From Flavobacteriaceae bacterium (lineage in GTDB: Bacteria > Bacteroidota > Bacteroidia > Flavobacteriales > Flavobacteriaceae): a stretch of DNA of 42,893 nt. Position numbers and translations under genes: made by a program. The stretch covers positions 1 through 42,893 of the forward strand of contig JANQHL010000114.1 in assembly GCA_028277085.1 (NCBI GenBank), in the 5' to 3' direction. Position 1 is the stretch's first letter; every line of letters begins with the position of its first letter. This document shows, piece by piece, positions 35,599 to 42,893 of the stretch. The notes beneath the pieces are model-generated. The model ran no database searches, had not been told where the DNA came from, and was given only the letters and a program-made list of their open reading frames with translations.

Positions 35599-37569
35599 TT
35601 AGTTTTCGTTTTCCGTATCCAGAAGGTTCAACAATTGCAACACCGCTTTGGGATCTTGCGTTTTCTTCAATTTTCTTTCGAGTTTTCGGGTTTCCTCATC
35701 ACGCAAGGCCAGCATTCTAAGGTGTAACCGTTCTAGGGAAGAAGAATACACTTTGGCATTTTCGCAATCTAGTGCCGTAGCAATTTGCCCAAGGAAATAT
35801 GGCATTATTATTTTGTTATAAGCGCCGGTTATTCGCTTCTTAACCCTTTCAGTCATTATAGTAGTCGTAAAAGGATTCCAAACAGCATCCTGGTATACCG
35901 CCGCTATCTCATTGGATCGTTCTGGCAATTGTATCACCCGCTTCGCTAAAGTGTCCATTTCCCTAAAGCACTGCTTCAACTGCTCTCCAAACGCTACTTT
36001 TTGATCCAGTTGTTCTTTGGCGGAATACTCCTTAAGATAATTGCCTACGGTAGTCTTAATATTTTCTAGCGCCCGTTGATGAGCTTCCGGGATATTCTGC
36101 ATCACGCTATCCACATAAGTATTTAGTTGGTTTACCTGGGTAAGCAGTTGCTCTTCCAGCTGTATTACCTCTTGTTGCCGTCGCTTTTGAGTGGACTTCG
36201 CCTGTAGCACAGCAGCAATAGTATCCAGACTTGAAGTGGCATATTCAGCTAGTCGCTGTAACGAATTTAAATTGTACGCTTCCCATTGATATGGTGCAAC
36301 ACCTGGCCCTTTGAAAGTTCTACGGATTCCTTCATCACCCATGGCAACGGTGATAACTTCAGCGGGTTTGCCAGTTGGCCAGAGCTGCCGGATCAGTTGT
36401 TCCCGGGGCACATGTTCCAATACACCTTCGTTGTGGTAGCGGACTATTTCACCTAGCGGAAGTAGAAATTGTTCTGATAGGATCTCCACTACTTTGTAGA
36501 GATATTCTGTTTCTTCATCAGATAGCTTCAAAATGTTCAGATGGGTATCCTTCAACAACGACTGGCCTAGCCCATATGAATTTTCAAACATTGTCTTGAT
36601 ACTATCCAATTGTTTGTTTTCGATAGTATCCAATGGAAAAAAGGGAACTTTGACTTTGAATTCCGGTCGAAACGATGAGGTTCCTATTTCTGAAAGAATT
36701 CCATTGATCCTGTTGTAAAAATCAGCATTTTGAGCCAATAAACCAGCTACCTGTCCTTCAGTGGTGGCGGTAGAACTCCCAAAATCCCGCCAAAGTTTCA
36801 CTATTTGAAGGTAATTGCCCTCTAAATTGATGGTTTTGGCATCTGGTAGGTCTTCATCAAAAATCCTTTCCCTCCGGGTTTCGTTATCGATCTGTAGTTG
36901 AATATGTTCTAGTACCCCTTCATTGAAGCTCCAAACTTCTATCGCTTCGGTAGTCGCATCGGAATACAATTCCCAATTGTCATGCGCTAAACCATCACGA
37001 AGAAATCGCCCAACCAGGGTATTCGAACTGTCCGCAACTTGAAAACTCTGTTGCGGGACACCATTTTCAAAAAAAATTTGACTTTTGAACAAGGCTTTTT
37101 CCAATTCAGAACCCTGTATACGATCCCTACTGATATTCCAAAGGCCTTGGGGTTTACCCATATTCAGCACCCCTTCCGCAGCTGTCTGAGATCCACTGAT
37201 GTTTAGGGTATATTGATAATCTACCACCCGGGTGGTATTATCCGATTGAAATTCCCCAAATTGAAATGTCCATGATCCATGTGGATACCCCATCTTAAAC
37301 GCTCCTGTGAACTCAAATGACACATCTTTTTTTTCCAGAAGCGCCTCCAGGCTGGAACGCTGTAGCACAAACGTTCCATCCAAAATGGTGTCCCCCTGAT
37401 CTACAAAATAGGTATACACCGCTTCTCCCAGATAATCTCCCAGTTTAAGCGGACCTTCATAACGTTCTTTTACTTGTGCTTGCAAAAAGTGGAGCGACAG
37501 TGGTGTCATTAAAAGCCCAACACCTAAGAAATGGAGTAGTAATTTTGTGTAGTTTGATCTTGAATTCAT
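35599..37569 (-). CDS. large secreted envelope protein with MORN-like N-terminal repeats
   Basis: A 656-residue protein with a signal peptide (FLGVGLLMTPLSLHFLQAQ). The first 240 residues contain degenerate MORN/YwqK-type blocks such as FTGAFKMGYPHGSWTFQFG and GVLNMGKPQGLWNI, as well as GRFLRDGLAHDNWELYS. The remainder (about 250-656) is helical with long coiled-coil segments (QKRRQQEVIQLEEQLLTQVNQL, about 460-520). No enzyme motif is seen. It is the first gene of a three-gene operon with the DUF2490 and MORN genes; related repeats in its first and last members suggest a common structural role at the envelope. The exact function is unknown. Confidence 0.8.
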   Translation of the reverse strand: MNSRSNYTKLLLHFLGVGLLMTPLSLHFLQAQVKERYEGPLKLGDYLGEAVYTYFVDQGDTILDGTFVLQRSSLEALLEKKDVSFEFTGAFKMGYPHGSWTFQFGEFQSDNTTRVVDYQYTLNISGSQTAAEGVLNMGKPQGLWNISRDRIQGSELEKALFKSQIFFENGVPQQSFQVADSSNTLVGRFLRDGLAHDNWELYSDATTEAIEVWSFNEGVLEHIQLQIDNETRRERIFDEDLPDAKTINLEGNYLQIVKLWRDFGSSTATTEGQVAGLLAQNADFYNRINGILSEIGTSSFRPEFKVKVPFFPLDTIENKQLDSIKTMFENSYGLGQSLLKDTHLNILKLSDEETEYLYKVVEILSEQFLLPLGEIVRYHNEGVLEHVPREQLIRQLWPTGKPAEVITVAMGDEGIRRTFKGPGVAPYQWEAYNLNSLQRLAEYATSSLDTIAAVLQAKSTQKRRQQEVIQLEEQLLTQVNQLNTYVDSVMQNIPEAHQRALENIKTTVGNYLKEYSAKEQLDQKVAFGEQLKQCFREMDTLAKRVIQLPERSNEIAAVYQDAVWNPFTTTIMTERVKKRITGAYNKIIMPYFLGQIATALDCENAKVYSSSLERLHLRMLALRDEETRKLERKLKKTQDPKAVLQLLNLLDTENEN

Positions 37570-37727
37570 GGGACACGATAGCCTAGGTTGTTTTCAAAAG
37601 TATCGAATCGACACTTCTAATACGTAAAATAAAAGCGAATGGATTATCGCAATAGTAAAAAATTACATGTATTCTTAATAGGTATTCCGCGAGATAGATG
37701 ATTGCTTATTTACCACTCTCAAATAAT

Positions 37728-37757
37728 AGGGTAAACTTCACCACTTGCCTTTACCCT
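37728..37757 (-). terminator. hairpin, probable terminator of the sorbosone-dehydrogenase-like gene
   Basis: Perfect 8-base arms AGGGTAAA and TTTACCCT enclose a 14-base loop and lie 11 bases past the minus-strand stop. The following minus-strand sequence ATTATTTG is only modestly T-rich, so it may also be a 3' stability element. Confidence 0.45.
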
Positions 37758-37768
37758 TTGGTTCGCTG

Positions 37769-38965
37769 TCACTCCACTGCCGCCAGGGGATCTCCTTCGT
37801 AGGTCACCCTGTAGATAGCATCTCCATAATCGTCCGAAATCAGCATAGAGCCATCTTCTAAAAACAGGATATCCACCGGTCTTCCAAACTGTTCCTGGGT
37901 AGCATCGTTAAGCCAGCCATCGATGAAGGTTTCGTAGCTAACCGCTTTATTGTTTTGCAATCGTACCAGGGAAATACGATAACCTACTTTTGAGGACCGG
38001 TTCCAGGATCCGTGTTCTGCAATAAATGCATATTCTTTGTACTTCTCCGGAAACATTTTGCCCCGATAAAACTTTACAGCTAATGGAGCCACGTGGGCTC
38101 CAAGCTCTTGTACCGGAGAAACGAAGTCCGAGCAGGGGTATTTTTCACCAAATTCCGGATCTTTTATAGTTCCGCCATGACAATAAGGATATCCAAAGTG
38201 TTGTCCCGCTTCACCCACTCGATTCAGTTCGCACGGAGGAATATCGTCACCCATCATATCCCTACCATTGTCCGTAAACCAGAGTTCACCGGTTTCCGGG
38301 TGCCAGGTAAATCCAACCGTATTTCGTACACCATGGGCATAAATTTCGCGTTCACTGCCATCCGGGTTCATTCGGGTAATACTGGCAAAAATGGCCTCTT
38401 CGCTCTCACAGATATTGCAGGGAGCACCTACCGGAACATACAACTTACCGTCAGGGCCAAAAGCGATGTACTTCCATCCATGATGAAACTCATCAGGATA
38501 ATCGTCATAAATAACTTCCGGTTCGGGGAGTTTGTCCAAGTGCTGTTCAATATCTGGAAACCGCAATAGCCGATTTACTTCGGCCACGTAAAGCGATCCA
38601 TCTTTAAATGCTACGCCGTTGGGTACGTTAAGGGTAGTGTCAAGCACAAAAACCTGATCCGCTTTGAAGTTTCCGTTCGTGTCCTTTACAGCATACAATT
38701 TGTTCTCCGTCCGGGTTCCTACAAACAAAGTACCATCTTCTCCTAAAGCCATGGATCGGGCGCCATCCAAACCTTCAACATAAGTGTCGATATGAAAGCC
38801 CTGCGGTAACTGCAGTAGACCCAAAGGCAAGGAGGATACCTGACGGGACCTCTCTCCCTCCGGCAGAGGTTTTCGGTTTTTGTTTTCAAAACACGATACA
38901 AAAGAAATTACCATCAAAAAAGCAACCCCAATTCCAAGGGTAGATGATGTTTTGAACAGGTGCAT
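37769..38965 (-). CDS. sorbosone dehydrogenase-like / PQQ-type sugar dehydrogenase lipoprotein
   Basis: A 398-residue lipoprotein (Cys25 in ISFVSC) with a six-bladed propeller resembling soluble glucose/sorbosone dehydrogenases. Motifs include FHHGWKYIAFGPDGKLYV, HGVRNTVGFTWHPETGELWF and EHGSWNRS, which in the family surround the active-site His and cofactor site. Four Cys residues (CNIC, PCEL and YPCS region) may form disulfides. Whether PQQ is bound cannot be settled by eye, and the organism would need to obtain it. Exported, probably to the outer membrane. Preceded on the same strand by the small helical gene at 39028. Confidence 0.85.
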   Translation of the reverse strand: MHLFKTSSTLGIGVAFLMVISFVSCFENKNRKPLPEGERSRQVSSLPLGLLQLPQGFHIDTYVEGLDGARSMALGEDGTLFVGTRTENKLYAVKDTNGNFKADQVFVLDTTLNVPNGVAFKDGSLYVAEVNRLLRFPDIEQHLDKLPEPEVIYDDYPDEFHHGWKYIAFGPDGKLYVPVGAPCNICESEEAIFASITRMNPDGSEREIYAHGVRNTVGFTWHPETGELWFTDNGRDMMGDDIPPCELNRVGEAGQHFGYPYCHGGTIKDPEFGEKYPCSDFVSPVQELGAHVAPLAVKFYRGKMFPEKYKEYAFIAEHGSWNRSSKVGYRISLVRLQNNKAVSYETFIDGWLNDATQEQFGRPVDILFLEDGSMLISDDYGDAIYRVTYEGDPLAAVE

Positions 38966-39027
38966 ACCAAAAAGATTTGCCGCCTAAAGTACAATTTTAA
39001 CAATGAATTATTGTGGATTCGAAAGGA

Positions 39028-39357
39028 TTAGCAATTTTGCGCTTCCGTGATATAGGCGGCCGTATCGCGTTCCAATTCTCGAAAACGGCCAAAGAGGAGA
39101 TTTACGTCCATTTCCGCTGTTTTAAGACTTACTTCCCGATGTTGCATACGGTCAAATAATTTCATTTGATCCTGGCCAAGTTTTTGGAATCCATTACGTA
39201 AATCCCGAAGTTGTATAAAGCACTCATAGTTTCGAGGCTCATATTTATAGGAACTCAACTTTCGTACCAAGCGCAATACACAGCGATGGTTCCGTTCAAG
39301 TAGAATTACCAACTGATCAAAGTCTTTTGCAACGCTATTTGGAGCGGTAACCTCCAT
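39028..39357 (-). CDS. small helical protein of unknown function
   Basis: A 109-residue protein with no signal peptide or membrane segment, predicted mostly alpha-helical with Leu/Arg-rich amphipathic stretches (FDQLVILLERNHRCVLRLVRKL and LRDLRNGFQKLG, split for brevity as FDQLVILLERN and LRDLRNGFQK). No family is recognised. The start MEVTAPN is the first ATG and is preceded by the A-rich AACAAAAAAATAT. It lies 62 bases upstream of the sorbosone-dehydrogenase-like gene and diverges from the HPF gene. Confidence 0.6.
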   Translation of the reverse strand: MEVTAPNSVAKDFDQLVILLERNHRCVLRLVRKLSSYKYEPRNYECFIQLRDLRNGFQKLGQDQMKLFDRMQHREVSLKTAEMDVNLLFGRFRELERDTAAYITEAQNC

Positions 39358-39436
39358 ATATTTTTTTGTTTAACGTAAAAATCCAAATTAAAAATACGAA
39401 TTATCTGATATATTTTTTCCTGACAACTGTCATATT

Positions 39437-39463
39437 TTGAAACTTTAACATCCTCTATTTTTG
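39437..39463 (+). promoter_or_regulatory. Bacteroidota-type promoter upstream of the HPF gene
   Basis: TTG at 39437-39439 and TATTTTTG at 39456-39463 match the TTG/TAnnTTTG pair with a 16-base spacer, close to the usual 17-23. It would start transcription about 75 bases before the HPF start. Confidence 0.4.
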
Positions 39464-39547
39464 TTTTACTACCATTTCTAATGATCTGGTTTTATGTTTT
39501 TTACCTAAAATATCTTAGCTTTTTTTATACCAATAATCCTTTAGTAT

Positions 39548-39850
39548 ATGGACATCACTTTTGAATATGACGGAATACACTCCAGCAACCGCCTGGAAAT
39601 GATGATTTTAGAAAAGTTAAACAAACTTGAGTCAAAATACGACTTCATTATTCGCACCAGAGTTTTCCTAAAAACTACCAACACCAGTAGTCCGGAAACC
39701 GGAAAAATCTGTAAAATTCAACTAAGCGTTCCCGGTCCATTACTTTTTGCAGAATCCAACGCAGCCAATTTTGAAACTGCTATTGCAGAAACCGTAAATG
39801 ATCTTGCACGACAACTCGCCAAGAAAAAAGAAAAGATGAAATCCCACTAA
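39548..39850 (+). CDS. HPF/RaiA-family ribosome-associated protein
   Basis: A 100-residue protein matching the short form of the hibernation-promoting/RaiA fold: it opens MDITFEYDGIHSSNRLEMMI and ends in a basic helix LARQLAKKKEKMKSH. Such proteins bind the 30S subunit near the A/P sites in stationary phase and inhibit translation. The family's beta-alpha-beta-beta-beta-alpha layout is apparent. It has no C-terminal dimerisation domain, so it would be a short HPF. YceI follows after 49 bases on the same strand. Confidence 0.83.
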   Translation: MDITFEYDGIHSSNRLEMMILEKLNKLESKYDFIIRTRVFLKTTNTSSPETGKICKIQLSVPGPLLFAESNAANFETAIAETVNDLARQLAKKKEKMKSH

Positions 39851-39862
39851 GGCTGGTTCTTT

Positions 39863-39902
39863 TTAGGGATAACATCCTAACTTCGCCTAAATTTTTAGGA
39901 TG
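39863..39902 (+). promoter_or_regulatory. alternative hairpins covering the YceI start codon
   Basis: The region holds four complementary segments: TTAGGGAT (39863-39870), CATCCTAA (39873-39880), CCTAAA (39886-39891) and TTTAGGATG (39894-39902). Segment 2 pairs perfectly for eight bases with TTAGGATG, so the start codon at 39900-39902 would be buried. Segment 1 can pair with 2, and 3 with 4 (palindrome CCTAAATTTTTAGG), which are competing structures. A coincidence is possible. Confidence 0.45.
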
Positions 39903-40412
39903 AAGACGGTATATATTGTCCTGCTATTTGGGCTGATGGGGAGCTTTCTAACGACATGGGCTCAGCAACAAGAACTTGGAGAAGCCAAAATTACCTTTGA
40001 ATTTCCCTCGAAAAATGTGAAGGGAAGCATTTCCGGGTTTGCCTCTCAGTCTAAAATTAATTGGGAAGCTATGGAAATGTCGCTGTTCGAAGGTACGGTA
40101 GAAGCAAGGTCTTTGGATACCAATAACGGCTTACGCGACTGGCATCTTCGTGGCAGCCGCTATTTTGCGACCAAAAGCTATCCTCGTATCCAGTTCAAAA
40201 GCACTGAAGTTAGCTGGGAAGGAGATACGTTATTGGTAAAAGGGCGGCTAACCCTAAAAGGCACTACCAAGCCGCTAACTATACGTTTCCAAAGACAGGG
40301 AAAGCAGCTTTTGGGAAGTTGTTCCTTATATTCTTCAGACTACGGCATCACTATCAAGAAAAAGCGAGAAGACAATTTGGTCAATGTCCGTTTTCGCTTT
40401 ACGGTGAATTGA
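39900..40412 (+). CDS. YceI-family lipid-binding protein
   Basis: A 170-residue protein with a signal peptide (VYIVLLFGLMGSFLTTWAQ). The mature part fits the YceI beta-barrel lipocalin-like fold that binds polyprenoid lipids in the periplasm: ITFEFPSKNVKGSISGF, LDTNNGLRDWHLRGSRYFATKSYP and GRLTLKGTTKPLTIRF, each abbreviated here. The start is confined by hairpins (39863-39902). It follows the HPF gene by 49 bases and may be co-transcribed with it. Its lipid ligand is unknown. Confidence 0.88.
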   Translation: MKTVYIVLLFGLMGSFLTTWAQQQELGEAKITFEFPSKNVKGSISGFASQSKINWEAMEMSLFEGTVEARSLDTNNGLRDWHLRGSRYFATKSYPRIQFKSTEVSWEGDTLLVKGRLTLKGTTKPLTIRFQRQGKQLLGSCSLYSSDYGITIKKKREDNLVNVRFRFTVN

Positions 40413-40504
40413 ATTTGAGACAAAAAGCAGCTTCTTTCAACGATCTTTTCCCGTTGTATTGATTAAAGTACGTGATCACACAAATAGCTTTTAACAGCTA
40501 AAAA

Positions 40505-40529
40505 TCAGGATTTAGACTGCAAATCCTGA
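40505..40529 (-). terminator. terminator of the SDR-DH-KS-ACP operon
   Basis: Arms TCAGGATTT (40505-40513) and AAATCCTGA (40521-40529) form a perfect 9-pair stem with a 7-base loop. On the minus strand it is followed by TTTTTAG. It lies about 30 bases after the ACP stop and shows that ACP is the last gene of the operon. Confidence 0.75.
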
Positions 40530-40556
40530 CAACATCCGTTTTCCTAACAATGTCCT

Positions 40557-40823
40557 CTAGGAAGGGTTTTGGTCTATTTTTTGCGCTATGATCGTCAAAG
40601 CGTCCTCAACAGTTTGCATACCGTCCATATCTTCATTTTCCAACATGATATCAAAGGCATCTTCCACATCCAGTACGATGTCCACTAAATTAGCGGAATT
40701 GATATTCAATTCTTGTGTAAAGTTACTGTTGACTTTAATATCATTTACCGATATGTCTTCCGGTAAATATTGGCCAACAATTTCCCTGAGCTTTTGATAT
40801 AGCTCTAAATTTTCTTTTTCCAT
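40557..40823 (-). CDS. acyl carrier protein
   Basis: An 88-residue ACP from ATG 40823; a TTG at 40829 would add two codons. The phosphopantetheine attachment is Ser43 in LNINSANLVDIV, where classical ACPs have DSLD; Asn replaces the acidic residue before Ser and the Leu after it. The four-helix acidic outline is clear (DVEDAFDIMLENEDM). Divergence from AcpP suggests a dedicated carrier for the adjacent ketosynthase rather than primary fatty-acid synthesis. Separated from the KS stop by 8 bases. Confidence 0.85.
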   Translation of the reverse strand: MEKENLELYQKLREIVGQYLPEDISVNDIKVNSNFTQELNINSANLVDIVLDVEDAFDIMLENEDMDGMQTVEDALTIIAQKIDQNPS

Positions 40824-40831
40824 AAGCAATT

Positions 40832-42100
40832 TTACGAATAGGCCTTAAAAATAACACAGGCATTTACATCACCAAAACCAAAACTGGCTTTTGCAATGAC
40901 TCGGGGTACGAATGGAATCGTTTTTTGAAGCACTTTTGAAGGGTGTACATATCTAAGGATCTCAGGATGAATTGTTTCGCAGTTAAGGGTTCCAAAAAGC
41001 TGATTGTGATGGAATTGTAATACTACCCCTACGCACTCCATGCTCCCCGATGCGGCAAGACAATGTCCAAAATGCCCTTTAAAACTGTTTATATAGGGGA
41101 ATTGCTTCCCAAAAGAATCCAATGCCTGCGCCCAGTTCTCAATTTCCACAGGATCTTTGGTGGTGGCCGTAAGATGGCCGTTAACGGCGTCCACTTGAGC
41201 GGCGGTAATTGCCGCATCTTCCAAAGCAGTTGTAATACAACGCTGTACACCTACATTATTTGCTGCCGTCATACTTCCCTTTTTTCGTTGCCCCCCGCTA
41301 TTAACAGCTCCTCCTATGATTTCACAATATATTGACGCCCCTCTCTTCCTGGCGCGTTCAAAGGACTCCAATACCAACGCCCCCGCCCCGCTTCCAGGAA
41401 CAAATCCTGAAGCAGTAGCGCTCATAGGCTGACTGGCCTTTTCCGGACGTTCGTTATAGTTCCGAGGCAGAATACGCATCGCATCAAAACCACCCCAAAC
41501 ATAGGGGCCACTATCACTGCAACTACCCACCAGCATACATTCTGCTTTTCCGGAAGCAATACGTTCATATCCCATAAGTATAGCCTCCGTGCCCGTAGTG
41601 CAGGCGGAAGAATTCGTCGTCACCTGATTCCCAGCGCCCAGCATACCTCCCAGGTAAGCACTTATTCCACTCGCCATAGTTTGTGCCACTGCAGTACTCC
41701 CCAAACGTCGTACCGCCCCCTCATCTACTTTATAGATGGATTCCCTGAACTTGTCTACCCCAAGGATCCCAGTACCGAAAATGATACCCGTTTCCCAATC
41801 CGGAGTTGATCCGGAGGGCACCATCCCTGCATCCCTGAATGCATCCATTCCCGCAACAACCCCAAAAACAAGCCCTGAGGATCGCAGTCCTTTGAGTTGC
41901 ACATTAGTAAAGTAATAATTTAGATTAGTGTTTTCAATTTTCGGTTTTCCAGCTACTTGACATGAAAAATTTAGCTTGCTAAGTTCTTCCTGCCAGGTGA
42001 TCCCTGAACTACCATTTACCAGGGAGTTGGAGAACGCCTGCAGTCCTATGCCATTTGGAGCGCAAATTCCTAAACCCGTTACAACTACCCTATTTTTCAC
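40832..42100 (-). CDS. beta-ketoacyl-ACP synthase (FabF/KAS II-like)
   Basis: A 422-residue condensing enzyme with the complete catalytic set: Cys167 in SSACTTGTEA, His309 in VNGHLTATTKD, Lys341 and His346 in FKGHFGHCLAAS. The first His motif deviates from the usual VNAHGTST by having Leu after His and Lys-Asp at the end, so this is a divergent KS. The start is GTG at 42100 and overlaps the end of the dehydratase gene by 11 bases. It should condense an acyl group with malonyl-ACP on the neighbouring ACP. Size of product and starter cannot be read. Confidence 0.88.
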   Translation of the reverse strand: MKNRVVVTGLGICAPNGIGLQAFSNSLVNGSSGITWQEELSKLNFSCQVAGKPKIENTNLNYYFTNVQLKGLRSSGLVFGVVAGMDAFRDAGMVPSGSTPDWETGIIFGTGILGVDKFRESIYKVDEGAVRRLGSTAVAQTMASGISAYLGGMLGAGNQVTTNSSACTTGTEAILMGYERIASGKAECMLVGSCSDSGPYVWGGFDAMRILPRNYNERPEKASQPMSATASGFVPGSGAGALVLESFERARKRGASIYCEIIGGAVNSGGQRKKGSMTAANNVGVQRCITTALEDAAITAAQVDAVNGHLTATTKDPVEIENWAQALDSFGKQFPYINSFKGHFGHCLAASGSMECVGVVLQFHHNQLFGTLNCETIHPEILRYVHPSKVLQKTIPFVPRVIAKASFGFGDVNACVIFKAYS

Positions 42101-42536
42101 GTTCTGATGGTATTAGCATCCCTGAGATCTCCCCTTTACAGACCACCTGGTCAAGGGCATTGGTCATTTTAACTTTGCATTTCAACTTCTGAAATCTGAA
42201 ATACACCTTTTCAGAAGCAACAGTAACGGTTTCCCCGGGCAGGACTGGCAACAAAAACTCCATTTCCGTTTTTGTCAGGGCAATAGCAGCTTTGGAAGCG
42301 ATTTCCTCGCTAAATAAATATATCCCTAAACACACTACCCCAATCTGGGCACAACATTCCGTAAGCAGTGCTCCGGGGGTTAGGGGAAAATCCTTAAAAT
42401 GCCCCTTGTAAAAAGGCAAATCATCCCGAAAGGTATATTTTCCAACGACACCATTGGCGTTGATGTGCACCAAACGGTCTACAAACAAAAAAGGAGATGT
42501 ATACGGCAGACGCTGTAGTATTTGTGCTTTATCCAT
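42090..42536 (-). CDS. 3-hydroxyacyl-ACP dehydratase (FabZ-like hotdog)
   Basis: A 148-residue hotdog-fold protein. The FabZ signature is present: LPYTSPFLFVDRL, then FYKGHFKDFPLTPGALLTE, with catalytic His46 and Glu60 at the same spacing as in FabZ (14 residues). The N-terminal helix and the AQIG turn after Glu are normal. It would dehydrate 3-hydroxyacyl-ACP to enoyl-ACP. Its start ATG overlaps the SDR stop by one base, and its 3' end overlaps the KS gene, so the three are co-translated. Confidence 0.9.
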   Translation of the reverse strand: MDKAQILQRLPYTSPFLFVDRLVHINANGVVGKYTFRDDLPFYKGHFKDFPLTPGALLTECCAQIGVVCLGIYLFSEEIASKAAIALTKTEMEFLLPVLPGETVTVASEKVYFRFQKLKCKVKMTNALDQVVCKGEISGMLIPSEREK

Positions 42537-42893
42537 TATCGCAGACTTTCACCACCATCTACTTTGATCACGGTTCCGTTAATCCAATTCGCTTCTGGTA
42601 GGGTTAACAAATACACCACATTAGCCACATCTTCGGGGGTAGTTAAACGACCAAAAGGATTTCGTTTCAGCGCTTCTTCTTTCAATGTCTCGCTATTGGG
42701 GATTTTTCGAAACGACGCCGTATCCGTGATGCCCGCCTGGATACCATTCGCGCGAATTCCTGCCTGAGCGAATTCCAGGGCAATACTTCGAAGTATTGCT
42801 TCAAGAGCTGCTTTGGCCGCTCCAACCGCGCCGTAATACCGCGATGGTTTGGCACTCCCCTCACTCGTAAAAGCAAGTATACTTGCATCGGAG
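42536..42893 (-). CDS. short-chain dehydrogenase/enoyl-ACP reductase-like, C-terminal part (5' end outside window)
   Basis: The frame is open to the right edge and encodes 118 C-terminal residues. The active-site motif is SRYYGAVGAAKAALEA, a Tyr-x6-Lys spacing found in enoyl-ACP reductases of the FabI/FabL type instead of Tyr-x3-Lys of FabG ketoreductases. The tail, with NPFGRLTTPEDVANVVYLLT and INGTVIKVDGGESL, also resembles FabL (enoyl reductase III). The N-terminal nucleotide-binding region is outside, so ketoreductase activity cannot be ruled out. It is the most upstream visible gene of the operon; more genes probably follow to the right. Confidence 0.82.
   Translation of the reverse strand, partial: SDASILAFTSEGSAKPSRYYGAVGAAKAALEAILRSIALEFAQAGIRANGIQAGITDTASFRKIPNSETLKEEALKRNPFGRLTTPEDVANVVYLLTLPEANWINGTVIKVDGGESLR

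Noticed and set aside
40829-40829. TTG start for the ACP gene
   Set aside because: An ATG two codons later starts a normal ACP; nothing supports TTG.
42682-42888. 68-residue minus-strand ORF at the right edge
   Set aside because: It is a shadow frame of the SDR, whose own frame is open to the edge and carries the YxxxxxxK motif.
1-42893. tRNA, rRNA, CRISPR arrays, insertion sequences, prophage
   Set aside because: I saw no cloverleaf-like, direct-repeat-spacer, transposase or phage structural sequence on either strand; a covariance search was not possible.

Overview
The window looks like chromosomal DNA from a member of the Bacteroidota, most likely a marine Flavobacteriaceae. The evidence is LytS/LytTR signalling, a DUF4249 lipoprotein paired with a carboxypeptidase-regulatory TonB receptor, an HTCS-like periplasmic sensor kinase, a DUF2452 protein, an EF-G2-type elongation factor, start codons without clear Shine-Dalgarno sites, and a few TAnnTTTG-like promoter elements. 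I saw no rRNA, tRNA, CRISPR, phage or insertion sequence. Genus cannot be fixed from sequence alone.

Layout. 1-2858: a LytS-type kinase (5' end outside the window) overlapping its LytTR regulator, then a secreted ankyrin protein and a membrane-anchored LytTR protein. 3008-10024: a large secreted BNR/sortilin-like protein, a secreted protein built of 12-residue repeats, several very small genes, a GATase1 protein, a lipoprotein cytochrome c, a remnant of an acyltransferase-3 gene and a small membrane protein. 10165-16582: an EF-G2-like factor with altered GTPase motifs, isocitrate dehydrogenase, an SPFH lipoprotein and a YdjM-family membrane protein. 16734-20389: DUF4249 lipoprotein plus TonB receptor. 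20467-26448: fabD, a folE-glutathione peroxidase-DUF2452 operon, an SLC12-like transporter and a cold-shock-domain protein. 26954-32791: a Reg_prop/Y_Y_Y sensor kinase, a nucleoside-hydrolase-like secreted protein and an S41 peptidase. 32935-38965: a universal stress protein, a three-gene envelope operon containing a MORN protein, and a sorbosone-dehydrogenase-like lipoprotein. 39028-40412: a small helical protein, an HPF-like ribosome factor and a YceI protein. 40557-42893 (minus strand): a tightly coupled SDR-dehydratase-ketosynthase-ACP operon that runs off the right edge.

Most of the window is housekeeping and envelope function. The parts that merit a closer look are: the fatty-acid/polyketide-like operon at the right edge, whose SDR carries a FabL/FabI-type Y-x6-K motif; the EF-G2-like protein, which lacks the P-loop lysine and the catalytic histidine; alternative hairpins that include the start codon of the YceI gene; the 12-residue-repeat protein; and two tiny secreted ORFs whose ATGs are one base out of frame next to A-runs.
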